A stretch of 64,000 nt of DNA from Agrobacterium genomosp. 13 str. CFBP 6927. GTDB lineage: Bacteria; Pseudomonadota; Alphaproteobacteria; Rhizobiales; Rhizobiaceae. A program made the translations under genes and the position numbers. The stretch is taken from positions 2,826,325 through 2,890,324 of the forward strand of contig LT009756.1 of NCBI GenBank assembly GCA_900012615.1, in the 5' to 3' direction. Of the stretch, positions 18,575 to 27,403 are shown piece after piece; the stretch's first letter is position 1; each line of letters starts with the position of its first letter. Under the pieces are notes generated by a model, which saw only the letters and a list, made by a program, of their open reading frames with translations, was not told where the DNA came from and did not search any database.

Positions 18575-19601
18575 GGGCGAAACAGTACCAGAAAAGGCGC
18601 AGGCTGCGATCCGTCACGGTGGCAATCTCGGCAAGGCGCGCCTGATGTTTCCTGAAGCGCCGGAACCGTGGATCGATCTGTCGACGGGGATCAATCCGCA
18701 CTCCTACCCGCATTCGCCCGTTCCCGCCAGCGCATTCGCCCGCCTGCCGGAGCCTGCCGCCGCCGAAAAATTGAAAGAGATGGCAGCCGCCTCCTTCGGT
18801 GCACCTTCAGCCCGGCATGTCATGCTTTCTCCCGGCACCCAGATGCTGATGCCATTGCTGGCTCACATCGCGCTCAAACGCGGTGCTAAAAGCGGAGCCG
18901 TGCTTTCCCCCGCCTATGCAGAACACGCCCGAACCGCCCGCATGGCCGGATTGACTGTGACCGAGGTAGAGAACATCCACGATCTGTCGGCTCACGACTA
19001 TGCGGTGGTTGTCAATCCCAACAATCCCGATGGCCGCATCACGGATCGCAACGCGTTGCTGTCGTTGGCCGAAGCGATGCGCCGCAAGGGCGGTCTGCTT
19101 GTCGTGGATGAAGCCTTTATCGAAACGGGAGGAGCAGAAAGCCTCGCGAGTGCCGCAGGGCACGATGCGCTGGTGGTCCTGCGGTCCTTCGGCAAGTTTT
19201 ACGGCATGGCGGGTGTCCGGCTGGGTTTCGCGATTGCGCATCCGGATATCGCTGCTGAACTGGAGGCCAGGCTTGGCCCCTGGGCTGTTTCCGGCCCGGC
19301 GCTGCATATCGCGACGCAAGCCTTGGCGGACAGGGAATGGCAATTCTCCATGCGTCTCCGGCTCGCTGAAGAAGCGCAGCGTATGAATGGCCTGCTGCAA
19401 AAAGCCGGACTAACGATTGCGGGCGGCACGTCCCTTTTTACCCTCGTGCGTGACCATCGCGCCGCCGGGTTGTTCGACCATCTTGGCCGGCGCGGCATTC
19501 TGGTGCGCATTTTTGATGAAAGGCCGAACGACATGCGTTTCGGCCTTCCCGGCAGCGAAGTGGAATGGCAGCGCCTCGAAGAAGCGCTGTCATCCGTTTG
19601 A
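18573..19601 (+). CDS. cobC: Threonine-phosphate decarboxylase, PLP-dependent (CobC)
   Basis: A class I/II aminotransferase-fold enzyme, expected to decarboxylate L-threonine-O-3-phosphate to aminopropanol phosphate for the B12 nucleotide arm. N-terminal HGGNLGKARLMFPEAP and LSTGINPHSYP are typical. The PLP-binding lysine is expected in RSFGKFYGMAG near residue 208, preceded by DEAFIE and NPNNPDGR. Length is 342. The start overlaps the cobD ATG by two bases. Confidence 0.92.
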   Translation: MGETVPEKAQAAIRHGGNLGKARLMFPEAPEPWIDLSTGINPHSYPHSPVPASAFARLPEPAAAEKLKEMAAASFGAPSARHVMLSPGTQMLMPLLAHIALKRGAKSGAVLSPAYAEHARTARMAGLTVTEVENIHDLSAHDYAVVVNPNNPDGRITDRNALLSLAEAMRRKGGLLVVDEAFIETGGAESLASAAGHDALVVLRSFGKFYGMAGVRLGFAIAHPDIAAELEARLGPWAVSGPALHIATQALADREWQFSMRLRLAEEAQRMNGLLQKAGLTIAGGTSLFTLVRDHRAAGLFDHLGRRGILVRIFDERPNDMRFGLPGSEVEWQRLEEALSSV

Positions 19602-20879
19602 TCATTCTTCGAACGTATAGGTCTCGATAGACTCCGGCTTCATTTCGATGGAGAAGCCCGGCAGCTTCGGCGGCATGTAAGCAGCGTTTCTGATATCGCA
19701 GGGTTCGATGAAGTGCTCGTGCAGGTGGTCGACATATTCGATCACGCGGCCTTCCTTGGTGCCCGAGACCACCAGATAGTCGATCATCGACAGATGCTGC
19801 ACATATTCGCAGAGGCCGACGCCGCCGGCATGCGGCCACACCGGCAGGCCGTATTTCGCGGCGATCAGCAGAACCGCCAGCACCTCGTTCAGGCCGCCCA
19901 TGCGGCAGCTGTCGATCTGCACCACATCGATGGCGCCCTCGGCGATGAACTGCTTGAACATGATGCGGTTCTGGCACATTTCACCGGTCGCCACCTTGAC
20001 GGACCCGATGGCCGCACGGATCTTGCGATGACCGGCAATATCGTCCGGGCTGGTCGGCTCTTCGATGAAGAACGGCTTGGCAAAGGCGAGCTTCTTGACC
20101 CAGTCGATCGCCTGATCCACTTCCCACACCTGATTGGCATCGATCATCAGATAACGGTCGGGACCGATCACCTCGCGGGCGATGGTGAGACGACGAATAT
20201 CGTCTTCCAGATCGCGGCCGACCTTCATCTTTACATGGTTGAAGCCGGCATCGATCGCTTCCTGGCAAAGGCGCCGCAGCTTGGCGTCGTCATAACCAAG
20301 CCAGCCGGCGGATGTCGTATAGCAGGCGTAACCTTCATTCTTCAGCGTCTCGATCCGCTCCTTCTTGCCGCTTTCGGCTTTTTTCAGGATCGCCAGCGCC
20401 TCGTCACGGGTGAGCACGTCTGTCAGATAACGATAGTCAACGATGTCGGCGATTTCTTCCGGGCTCATATCGGCAACGAGCTGCCAGACCGGCTTGCCCG
20501 CCTTCTTGGCCAGAAGATCCCAGACAGCATTGACGACCGCGCCGGTGGCGAGATGCATCGCGCCCTTGTCCGGGCCGATCCAGCGCAGCTGGCTGTCGCT
20601 TGTCAGATGCCGCCAATATTTGCCGGGGTTCTCGGTCACGGTCGCAAGATCGGTGCCGACCACCAGATGGCGCATCGCCTCGATTGCCATGCAGCAAATG
20701 TCGTTGCCGCGACCGATGGTAAAGGTCAGTCCGTGGCCTTTGAGACCAGGCTCATCGGTATCGAGAATGACGTAAGCCGCCGAATAATCCGGATCGGGGT
20801 TCATCGCATCCGAACCGTCAAGGCTCTGGGATGTGGGGAAACGCAGGTCGAAAACACGCAGATCTGTAATTTTGGTCAT
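19602..20879 (-). CDS. fucD: L-fuconate dehydratase, enolase superfamily
   Basis: This enzyme removes water from L-fuconate to give 2-keto-3-deoxy-L-fuconate. It is a mandelate-racemase-type enolase-superfamily member of 425 residues. It has the KxK motif VKMKVG near residue 211, metal ligands in LMIDANQVW and FFIEEPTSPDD, the ATGEMCQNR segment, and the catalytic His in WPHAGGVGLCEYVQ near residue 344. It resembles the Xanthomonas fuconate dehydratase / ENOSF1 group, which from memory also takes L-galactonate and other acids. It is the last gene of the sugar operon. Confidence 0.92.
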   Translation of the reverse strand: MTKITDLRVFDLRFPTSQSLDGSDAMNPDPDYSAAYVILDTDEPGLKGHGLTFTIGRGNDICCMAIEAMRHLVVGTDLATVTENPGKYWRHLTSDSQLRWIGPDKGAMHLATGAVVNAVWDLLAKKAGKPVWQLVADMSPEEIADIVDYRYLTDVLTRDEALAILKKAESGKKERIETLKNEGYACYTTSAGWLGYDDAKLRRLCQEAIDAGFNHVKMKVGRDLEDDIRRLTIAREVIGPDRYLMIDANQVWEVDQAIDWVKKLAFAKPFFIEEPTSPDDIAGHRKIRAAIGSVKVATGEMCQNRIMFKQFIAEGAIDVVQIDSCRMGGLNEVLAVLLIAAKYGLPVWPHAGGVGLCEYVQHLSMIDYLVVSGTKEGRVIEYVDHLHEHFIEPCDIRNAAYMPPKLPGFSIEMKPESIETYTFEE

Positions 20880-20915
20880 GGCCGTTCACTCGCGGTCAGT
20901 GTCAAAGGAAATCGT

Positions 20916-21245
20916 TCAATCGTGGTGGAAGGTTTCTTCCATCATTGCCCACCACTCGCCTTCCTTTCGGCTTTCGAGCGGTTGCTGGCAGGGAATGGTG
21001 AAGGACCACCATTCCTGGTTTTTGGGACTGGCGGCCATCTTCGCCATGTCGGCGCTGAAATCGCTGCCGTGATATTCCCAGTAGCCGAACAGCAGATTTT
21101 CCGGCTCACGCAGGAAAATTGTGTAGTTGCGGATATTGCAGTCGCTGATGAGCGCCAGAACCTCCGGCCAGACGGCAGCGTGCAGCCTTTTATATTCCGC
21201 GATCATCTCCGGTTTGACGCCTATGACCATGCCCATGCGTTGCAT
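20916..21245 (-). CDS. L-rhamnose/L-fucose mutarotase family protein (DUF718)
   Basis: A small RhaM-type protein (109 residues) expected to interconvert alpha and beta anomers of a deoxyhexose. Features typical of the family are the N-terminus GMVIGVKPEMIAEYKRLHAAVWPEV, with the catalytic His in LHAAVWP, the LFGYWEY segment and the Trp-rich QEWW...GEWWAMMEE end. The context of fuconate enzymes suggests L-fucose or L-galactose rather than rhamnose. It lies between fucD and the reductase gene, 36 bp upstream of fucD. Confidence 0.85.
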   Translation of the reverse strand: MQRMGMVIGVKPEMIAEYKRLHAAVWPEVLALISDCNIRNYTIFLREPENLLFGYWEYHGSDFSADMAKMAASPKNQEWWSFTIPCQQPLESRKEGEWWAMMEETFHHD

Positions 21246-21256
21246 GAAAAACTCCG

Positions 21257-22390
21257 TTATTGCTTGATGGTGGCAAGCGCGGCGCGCAGCCGGTGCTGCG
21301 GCAGGCCCAATCCCAGCCGTTCCGCAGCAGCGATGATCGGGATGAATCGACGACGCTTCTTTTCATCATGATTGCCGGCGATATCAGCCAGCCGATGCGC
21401 GAGAAAGGGATTGCGCAAACGCTCCCGCAACACACCAATATAGGCCTGCGCCTCATCTCCCATGCCTTCCGCCGCAAAGACCGGCAAAACCTCGTCTCGC
21501 CAGAGCGTTTCCAGATCCGCAACAAGAGCACCGTCGGCCATTGCCTGACGCACCGTCTCGTCCTTTGCCCGCGCATCCTGCAACCAGCGTTCCGCCAGAT
21601 AGGAATGGCCGAGATTGAGCAGGAACAGTTTCAGCTTTTCGTAGTGGTCAAGATCGTCAGTTAGCACCACTGCCGGGTGCATACAGGGCAGAACGAGACC
21701 TTCCTGCTTTTCGATCGCCCAAAGCGCATAGGGTTCGGCAACCGCACCAACCGGATCGATGGGCTCGGAGACGATGCGATCCACCAGGCTATTGGCGAAG
21801 CGGCATTTTTCATTCAGATAAAAGGCGAACCCCGCCGGCAACTGCCATTCATCTGCCAGCTGGCGAATGACTTGCTTCAACCGGTCACCATTGCGGGGAA
21901 CAAGCTCGCAGGGGAAGATTGACAATGTCGCTTCCGGATTGGTCTGAAAACGCTCCAGCAGCAGCAGGCAGAGCTTGGCCGGAAAGCTCTTCGGCACGAG
22001 CGCCAAATCGTCGGCAAGCGCCGGTCCATCGGACGAATCCAGCTCATAACCGCGATCACCGGTATTGGACAGGATGACCTCGGCCACGCAGGCAATGCGC
22101 CGAACCTCGGTCCAGTCCGTATCCGCCGTCAGTGCCAGCGCAACAGCCTTGCCTTGAATTTCCTCGTCCACCTCCTGCCCGTCGCGAATTCCACGAATGC
22201 GCACGGGGTATGGCGCGCCGCTGTTCAGCGCCGCAACGCGCTTCAAGCTTTCCGCATTGCCCGTTGTCTGGACAATCGCAACAGGCCCGAGAGCCTCGCC
22301 CTTATCCAACGCCTGCGAAATAAACAGATCCGCATGCGCCAGTAGAAAGCGGCTGGTGCCGAATTGCAGGATGGGTGTACCAGCTGTCAT
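21257..22390 (-). CDS. Mannitol-dehydrogenase-family reductase, tagaturonate reductase-like
   Basis: This 377-residue protein belongs to the long-chain mannitol dehydrogenase family that includes UxaB (tagaturonate reductase) and UxuB (fructuronate reductase). Visible are an N-terminal LQFGTSRFLLAHAD dinucleotide-binding start, the SIFPCELVPRNGDRLKQ segment near residue 160, and a NEKCRFANSLVDRIV segment (around residues 193-207) that contains the catalytic-domain N..D signature. Beside an altronate dehydratase and an LgoD-like enzyme, reduction of D-tagaturonate to D-altronate is the best fit. The start overlaps the stop of the upstream ADH by 4 bp. Confidence 0.75.
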   Translation of the reverse strand: MTAGTPILQFGTSRFLLAHADLFISQALDKGEALGPVAIVQTTGNAESLKRVAALNSGAPYPVRIRGIRDGQEVDEEIQGKAVALALTADTDWTEVRRIACVAEVILSNTGDRGYELDSSDGPALADDLALVPKSFPAKLCLLLLERFQTNPEATLSIFPCELVPRNGDRLKQVIRQLADEWQLPAGFAFYLNEKCRFANSLVDRIVSEPIDPVGAVAEPYALWAIEKQEGLVLPCMHPAVVLTDDLDHYEKLKLFLLNLGHSYLAERWLQDARAKDETVRQAMADGALVADLETLWRDEVLPVFAAEGMGDEAQAYIGVLRERLRNPFLAHRLADIAGNHDEKKRRRFIPIIAAAERLGLGLPQHRLRAALATIKQ

Positions 22391-23397
22391 GCGACCTCCA
22401 CCATGCCTTTGATGACTCCGGCTTTCGGATCGGTCAGCCCGGCGAATTTGGAAGGCACATCGGCAAGTGTCATGCGGTGAGTGATGAGGGCTTCCGATAC
22501 CTTGCCTTCCCGCAGCGCCTGCAACACCCGCTCAAAATCCTCCGGCGTGGCGTTGCGGCTGCCGAGCAGCGTCGTCTCACGCTTGTGAAATTCCGGATCG
22601 TTGAAGCTGATATCGCTGGCGACGATGGAAACCAGAACATAGGAACCGCCGTGGCCGACGAAGGAAAAACCGCGTTCCATGGCTTTGGGATTTCCGGTCG
22701 CGTCAAAAACCGCGTCGAAGAAATCGCCATCGGTAATATCCGAGAGGCTGTCCCTGTCGCCCTCGCCAAGCGTCACCGTATGGGCAACGCCCAGATGCCG
22801 TTTGCAGAAATCCAGCCGGTCGGTGCGCCCATCGATCATGGTCACCTCGCCGCCGTCAAGAACGGCGAAAACCGCCACCGCCATGCCTATCGGGCCGGCA
22901 CCCACGACCAGAACCTTTTGTCCCTTTTCGACCGCGCCACGTCGCACGGCATGCGCGCCAATCGCCAGAAACTCGGTCATCGCAGCCTGATCAAGGCTAA
23001 GACCATCCGCTTTCAGCACGAATTGTTGCGGAATGCTCAGATATTCGACCATGCCGCCATCGCGGTGAACGCCGAGCACGCCGATATTGCGGCAGCAATT
23101 GCTCTTGCCCTTCCGGCAGGCGCTGCACGCGCCGCAGGAGATATACGGAATGACAGTAACAACATCGCCCGCCGCAAGCTGGCTGCCTTCAGGCGCTTCT
23201 TCCACCGTGCCCGAAAGCTCGTGTCCCATGATGCGCGGGTAGGAAAGATAGGGCTGATTGCCGGTGAATATATGCAGATCCGTGCCGCAGACGCCGATGC
23301 GGCGAATGCGCACCAAGACTTCACCTTCGCCACGCACGGGTTTCGGCAGATCCTTGGCGCTGAGTTGACCGGGAGTGTCACAGAAAATCGCCAGCAT
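22387..23397 (-). CDS. Zinc alcohol dehydrogenase, L-galactonate-5-dehydrogenase-like
   Basis: A 336-residue medium-chain dehydrogenase. Catalytic zinc ligands lie in GVCGTDLH and GHELSG (residues about 36-70); structural zinc cysteines lie in SCGACSACRKGKSNCC near residues 90-105; NAD binding is in VVGAGPIGMAVAVF near residue 162. The phrases NQPYLSYPRIMGHE, LGVHRDGG and GSRNATPEDF closely match my memory of E. coli LgoD (YjjN), which oxidises L-galactonate to D-tagaturonate. It could instead oxidise 2-keto-3-deoxy-L-fuconate. It precedes the tagaturonate-reductase-like gene with a 4-bp overlap. Confidence 0.75.
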   Translation of the reverse strand: MLAIFCDTPGQLSAKDLPKPVRGEGEVLVRIRRIGVCGTDLHIFTGNQPYLSYPRIMGHELSGTVEEAPEGSQLAAGDVVTVIPYISCGACSACRKGKSNCCRNIGVLGVHRDGGMVEYLSIPQQFVLKADGLSLDQAAMTEFLAIGAHAVRRGAVEKGQKVLVVGAGPIGMAVAVFAVLDGGEVTMIDGRTDRLDFCKRHLGVAHTVTLGEGDRDSLSDITDGDFFDAVFDATGNPKAMERGFSFVGHGGSYVLVSIVASDISFNDPEFHKRETTLLGSRNATPEDFERVLQALREGKVSEALITHRMTLADVPSKFAGLTDPKAGVIKGMVEVA

Positions 23398-23400
23398 GCA

Positions 23401-24222
23401 TCACCTGTCAGAAAGGGAATAAAAACGAATGGCGTTGCCACCAAAGACCGCCGCATGGTCCTCTACCGGGACGATATCGCGGCAGAAATCCAGCCATTCC
23501 TGATAATCGCCGGCCAGCCGCAACACCGGCCAGTCGCTGCCGAAGATCACGCGGTTGCCGCCAAACAGCTCCAGAATGGTTTCTGCATAGGGCCGCACCG
23601 CTTGGGGCTTCAGTTCGCCGCGCTCGGTCAACAGGCCGGAAAGCTTGCAATGGAGATTGGGAAGAGCCGCCAGAGCCGCCATGTCCCTGCGCCATTCACG
23701 ATAGTGACCGCTGGCGATCAGCGGCTTCGCACCGTGATCGATGACAACAGGCAATTGCGGATGCCGGCGGGCGAAGGACAGGAGATGCGGCAAATTCGGT
23801 GGCAACACCAGCGCATCGAACACCAGACCATGGTTCACCAGCGCGTCCACGGCAGGGCCGAGCGCCGGATCGTCAATCCAGGCAACATCTTCCATGCCCT
23901 GCAACATCGGGCGCACACCCCTGAAGACAGGATGTTTTGCGCGGCGGGCAATTTCCACCGCCGCATCGGCCGACTTCATGTCCACCCAGCCGACCACACC
24001 CTTGATAAAATCCGTGTTCGCCGCCAGTTCCAGCATGAAATCCGTATCGGCCGCGTCTTCCATCGTCTGCACCAGCACCGTGCCGGAGACGCCGGCCTTG
24101 GCCAGCAGAGGCGAAAGATCGTCCGGAAGGAAATCCCGATAGATGGCAGCCAGAGATGGCGGCGGCCATTGCCCGGCACGATCCTTCATCAGCCAGAAAT
24201 GCTGGTGGGCATCGATGACCAT
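23401..24222 (-). CDS. L-fuconolactonase-like amidohydrolase
   Basis: A 273-residue amidohydrolase-2 family (TIM-barrel) protein. It starts IDAHQHFW, the HxH metal motif, and ends with a conserved IFGSDWPVLRLAG near residue 230. An HCKLSGL segment is typical of COG3618 lactonases that open L-fucono-, L-rhamnono- or L-galactono-1,4-lactone. It lies between an aldose dehydrogenase, which would make the lactone, and the acid-processing enzymes. That supports lactone hydrolysis as the second step. Confidence 0.85.
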   Translation of the reverse strand: MVIDAHQHFWLMKDRAGQWPPPSLAAIYRDFLPDDLSPLLAKAGVSGTVLVQTMEDAADTDFMLELAANTDFIKGVVGWVDMKSADAAVEIARRAKHPVFRGVRPMLQGMEDVAWIDDPALGPAVDALVNHGLVFDALVLPPNLPHLLSFARRHPQLPVVIDHGAKPLIASGHYREWRRDMAALAALPNLHCKLSGLLTERGELKPQAVRPYAETILELFGGNRVIFGSDWPVLRLAGDYQEWLDFCRDIVPVEDHAAVFGGNAIRFYSLSDR

Positions 24223-24226
24223 CGCC

Positions 24227-25240
24227 TCAGGCCTTTCCGCCCGGCACAGGTGTGCCTTCGGAAATCAGGCCGCGCTTTTGCAGCTCCGCCCAGAATTCAT
24301 CCGGGATCGCCTGCTCGAACCATTCGATGTTTGACGCGAGCTGCTGCGCATTGCGAGCACCGGAGACGACCGTAACGGACGCCGGATGCCCAAGCGGAAA
24401 TTGCAGCGCGGCTGCCTGCAGGGACACGCCAAGTTCGTCACAGACACCCTGCAGCGCATCCACGCGCGTGATGATGTCGGCAGGCGCATCGGCATAGTTG
24501 AATTTGCGGTTGCCGGCCAGAATACCGGAATTGAAAGCGCCTGCGACCACAATCGCGACGCCGGTTTGCGCGCAGCGGTTCATGAAATCGAGGCTCTGCT
24601 GCTCCAGCAACGTATAACGACCGGCAAGCATGGCGACGTCGATGTCGAAAACATCCATGGCATCCCGGACGATTTCCCATTCATTGACACCGAGGCCGAC
24701 GGCGCCTGTCGATCCTTCCTCGCGCAGCTTGCCAAGCGCCCGGAACCCGCCGCCGGTGGTCAACTGCTCCCAGTAATGCTGTTGCTTTTCGCCATGCGTG
24801 TAGGAGCCGATATCGTGCACATAAAGAATATCCGGCTTCAGAACACCGAGCCGCTGCTGGCTCGCATCGAAGGAACGCAGGATACCATCATAGGAATAAT
24901 CATAGACCGGCCTGAAGGGCAGGGGCGCAATATAGGCGTCCTCCTCCGGGCCAACTGTTGCATCCGGAACCATGACGCGACCGACCTTGGTGCTGAGCAT
25001 GTATTCAACACGATCGTGCTCCGTCACCATGGTTCCAAGACGGCGTTCCGAGCGCGTATAACCGTAAAAAGGCGCGGTATCGAAATAGCGAATACCGCTT
25101 TCCCATGCCTTGTCGAAGGCGCCCTTGGATTCCTCATAGGGCGTGACGCGATAGAGGTTACCCATCTGGGCACATCCGAGGCCCATGACCGTGACTTCGA
25201 CGGCGCGGCGCGGCAATTTACGTGTATCGGAAACTTTCAT
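24227..25240 (-). CDS. Aldo/keto reductase, L-fucose/L-galactose 1-dehydrogenase-like
   Basis: A 337-residue AKR, of the D-threo-aldose/L-fucose dehydrogenase type. The catalytic tetrad is visible: Asp in RYFDTAPFYG, Tyr in the same segment, Lys in LSTKVGR and His in YVHDIGSY. It probably oxidises the pyranose at C1 to the lactone. I chose the ATG giving MKVSDTRKLPRR; an in-frame start at 25285 adds 15 residues. It follows the transporter genes and a GC-rich hairpin, and heads the enzyme part of the operon. Confidence 0.85.
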   Translation of the reverse strand: MKVSDTRKLPRRAVEVTVMGLGCAQMGNLYRVTPYEESKGAFDKAWESGIRYFDTAPFYGYTRSERRLGTMVTEHDRVEYMLSTKVGRVMVPDATVGPEEDAYIAPLPFRPVYDYSYDGILRSFDASQQRLGVLKPDILYVHDIGSYTHGEKQQHYWEQLTTGGGFRALGKLREEGSTGAVGLGVNEWEIVRDAMDVFDIDVAMLAGRYTLLEQQSLDFMNRCAQTGVAIVVAGAFNSGILAGNRKFNYADAPADIITRVDALQGVCDELGVSLQAAALQFPLGHPASVTVVSGARNAQQLASNIEWFEQAIPDEFWAELQKRGLISEGTPVPGGKA

Positions 25241-25323
25241 CGCGGAGCTTTCTGATTTGCAGAGCGGGATAGCGAAAAATAACACGCGGTTTTCGCCTGG
25301 GACCCCGCATCTCTAGATTTTGA

Positions 25324-25347
25324 GGCGCGCCGCCGGGGCGGCGCGCC
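25324..25347 (-). terminator. GC-rich hairpin after the sugar-binding protein gene
   Basis: A perfect 11-bp inverted repeat, GGCGCGCCGCC and GGCGGCGCGCC, with almost no loop, starts 8 bases past the stop codon of the periplasmic binding-protein gene. No U-run follows on the minus strand. It may protect the upstream mRNA 3' end or partly terminate, so that the binding protein is made in excess over the enzymes downstream. Confidence 0.5.
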
Positions 25348-25355
25348 GTCATGCG

Positions 25356-26297
25356 TCAATAAAGAACGTTCTTGGCTTCCGGCTTGTCGACATTGTCCTT
25401 GGTGACAACAACGACGCCGGTGTCGACGAACTTCTCAACCTTTTCCTTGTTGATGAGCTTGGAGATGGTCTCCACGCCCTTTTCACCCATCTGATAGGAA
25501 CCCTGAACGACGATGCCGGCCAGCGTACCATCCTTGACGAAGCCCTGAAGGTCCTGGTTGCCGTCGAAACCGATTGCAACGACCTTACCGGCCTTGCCGC
25601 TCTGGGCGAGCGCACGGCCGACGCCGATTGCCGTTGGCTCATTGGCGCCGAAAATGCCCTTCAGATCAGAATTCGCAGCCAGAACGTCGGTGGTCTGGTT
25701 CAGCGCGGTCGCCATCTGCGACTGCGAATAGAAAGGACCGACAATCTTCAGGTTGGAATTCATCTGGATGTAGTCGGTGAAACCGCCAACACGGCCGATT
25801 TCCGAGCCGGCACCGGCCACGTAGGACATGACGGCAATCTTGCCTTCCTTGCCCACCTTGTCGATCAGTGCCTGCGCTGCCAGTTCGCCGGCTTTCTTGT
25901 TGTCGGTCGCCAGGAACGACTGGTAATATTGCTCCGAGCCCTTTGCGAGCTGCGAGTCGATCAGAACCACCGGAATACGGGCTTCCCAGGCCTTCTTGAC
26001 GGCAGGAACCAGTGCGTCCGGATCGGAAGGTGCGAGAACAATGCCCGCGACCTTACGGTTGATGGCGTTCTCGACCATGTTGACCTGATCGGCGATGGCC
26101 GATTCGGCAGCCGGACCCTGAAAGGTCATGGTATTGCCGGAAGAATTCTTCATCGCCGCGTCAGCGCCCTTCTGGACGTTCTGCCAGAAGGTGGAATTCA
26201 CGGTCTTGACGATGACGGCGATTTCGCCGGCCTGCACGGTGGAAACGCTCCACAGCGCAATTGCGGATGTCAGAAGGGCAGTCGCAATTTTCTTCAT
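25356..26297 (-). CDS. Sugar ABC transporter periplasmic binding protein (RbsB-like)
   Basis: A 313-residue periplasmic binding protein of the ribose/galactose (CUT2) type. The first 23 or so residues (MKKIATALLTSAIALWSVSTVQA) form a Sec signal peptide with an AxA-like cleavage site and no lipobox. The mature part starts with IAVIVKTVNSTFWQNVQKGA, typical of RbsB relatives, and has GIFGANEPTAIG and AIGFDGNQDL segments. It forms an importer with the permease and ATPase upstream. The sugar is inferred from neighbours to be L-fucose, L-galactose or a related hexose. Confidence 0.92.
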   Translation of the reverse strand: MKKIATALLTSAIALWSVSTVQAGEIAVIVKTVNSTFWQNVQKGADAAMKNSSGNTMTFQGPAAESAIADQVNMVENAINRKVAGIVLAPSDPDALVPAVKKAWEARIPVVLIDSQLAKGSEQYYQSFLATDNKKAGELAAQALIDKVGKEGKIAVMSYVAGAGSEIGRVGGFTDYIQMNSNLKIVGPFYSQSQMATALNQTTDVLAANSDLKGIFGANEPTAIGVGRALAQSGKAGKVVAIGFDGNQDLQGFVKDGTLAGIVVQGSYQMGEKGVETISKLINKEKVEKFVDTGVVVVTKDNVDKPEAKNVLY

Positions 26298-26372
26298 TTC
26301 TTCCTCCGTGATGTCGGCATACCGGGCCTCCCCTGCCGATCTTTTTTGCGGAAAGGGTCCGCAGCCCTTTGA

Positions 26373-27395
26373 TCAGCGGCGGTTGCGCAGCTGGTCGATC
26401 CAGACGGTGACCAGAATGACGAGGCCGATGATGATCTGTTGCGTGAAGGCGGAAACGCCATTCATATTGAGACCGTTGCGCAGGATGCCGATGACGAAGG
26501 CGCCGATGGCCGTGCCGGAAATCGTGCCCACACCGCCGATCAGCGATGTGCCGCCGATAACGGCGCTGGCAATGGCGTCCAGCTCATACATCACGCCCTC
26601 ATTCGGCTGGGCAGTGACGAGGCGCGACATCAGCACGCAGCCGGTCAAGCCTGCGAGTGTGCCGGACAGGATGTAAGTGAAATTGGTAACGCGGGCGACG
26701 TTGACACCGGAAAGGCGTGCGGCTTCGGCATTGGAACCAACGGCATAGATATGACGGCCGAGGATCGAGCGGTTGAGCATGAAGGAAACCGCAAGCGCAA
26801 TCACCACCATCAGGATAACGGGGTAGGGGATGCCGGGAAACACAACATTCGGAAAGCCGTCGTCACCAATATTGACGATGCGGAAGAGGGCGCCATTGCC
26901 GAGTTCGCCGAAGGATTCACCGAGGCCGGAGACCGCGCGCGCGCCGGTGATCTGCAGCGCCACGCCACGGGCGATCAGCATCATGCCAAGGGTGGCGATG
27001 AAGGGCGGCAGCTTGAAACGCGTGACCAGAAGACCGTTGATGAGACCGCAGAGCGATCCGGTGAGAATGCCGAGCAACATGCCGATCGGCACCGGCATGC
27101 CGAGTTCCTTTACCGCAAGGGCGGCAACGACACCGGCAAGCGCAAGCACCGAACCCACGGACAGATCGATACCGCCGGTGATGATGACACAGGTTGCGCC
27201 GATACCGAGCAGGGCGATGGAGGTCACCTGCAGCGCGATCGTCATGCCATTATTGACGGTGAAGAATGCACTGCTGGTTGCGGAAAAGACCGCGACAAGC
27301 GCAAAGAGGCTGCCAAGCGCCGCAAATTTCTGGATAATATCCTTCTGGCGGTCGCTGACAGCGAAGCTCTTCTTGGGTTCTGCAATATTGGCCAT
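26373..27395 (-). CDS. Sugar ABC transporter permease (RbsC-like)
   Basis: An inner-membrane permease of about 340 residues with eight to ten hydrophobic segments. It carries the RbsC-type signature ITGGIDLSVGSVLALAGVVAAL near residues 75-95 and SNAEAARLSGVNV near residue 223, the EAA-like coupling region. GAG-GAA lies 6 bases ahead of the chosen ATG, which comes 8 bp after the ATPase gene stop; an in-frame GTG at 27407 is less likely. It is predicted to pair with the two-domain ATPase. Confidence 0.92.
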   Translation of the reverse strand: MANIAEPKKSFAVSDRQKDIIQKFAALGSLFALVAVFSATSSAFFTVNNGMTIALQVTSIALLGIGATCVIITGGIDLSVGSVLALAGVVAALAVKELGMPVPIGMLLGILTGSLCGLINGLLVTRFKLPPFIATLGMMLIARGVALQITGARAVSGLGESFGELGNGALFRIVNIGDDGFPNVVFPGIPYPVILMVVIALAVSFMLNRSILGRHIYAVGSNAEAARLSGVNVARVTNFTYILSGTLAGLTGCVLMSRLVTAQPNEGVMYELDAIASAVIGGTSLIGGVGTISGTAIGAFVIGILRNGLNMNGVSAFTQQIIIGLVILVTVWIDQLRNRR

Positions 27396-27403
27396 GTCGT
27401 TCC

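Noticed and set aside
19713-21371. Open frame of 552 codons opposite fucD
   Set aside because: Same reason: it covers fucD and the mutarotase in antisense, has no recognisable domain and a typical shadow composition.
22375-24375. Open frame of 666 codons on the plus strand opposite the ADH and lactonase genes
   Set aside because: It is antisense to two well-supported enzymes, resembles no family I know and is Arg/His/Gln-rich, as expected from reading GC-rich codons backwards.
26340-26370. Hairpin GCGGA/TCCGC with a run of T between permease and binding-protein genes as a terminator
   Set aside because: On the transcribed minus strand the run is A, on the wrong side for an intrinsic terminator; the stem is only 5 bp.
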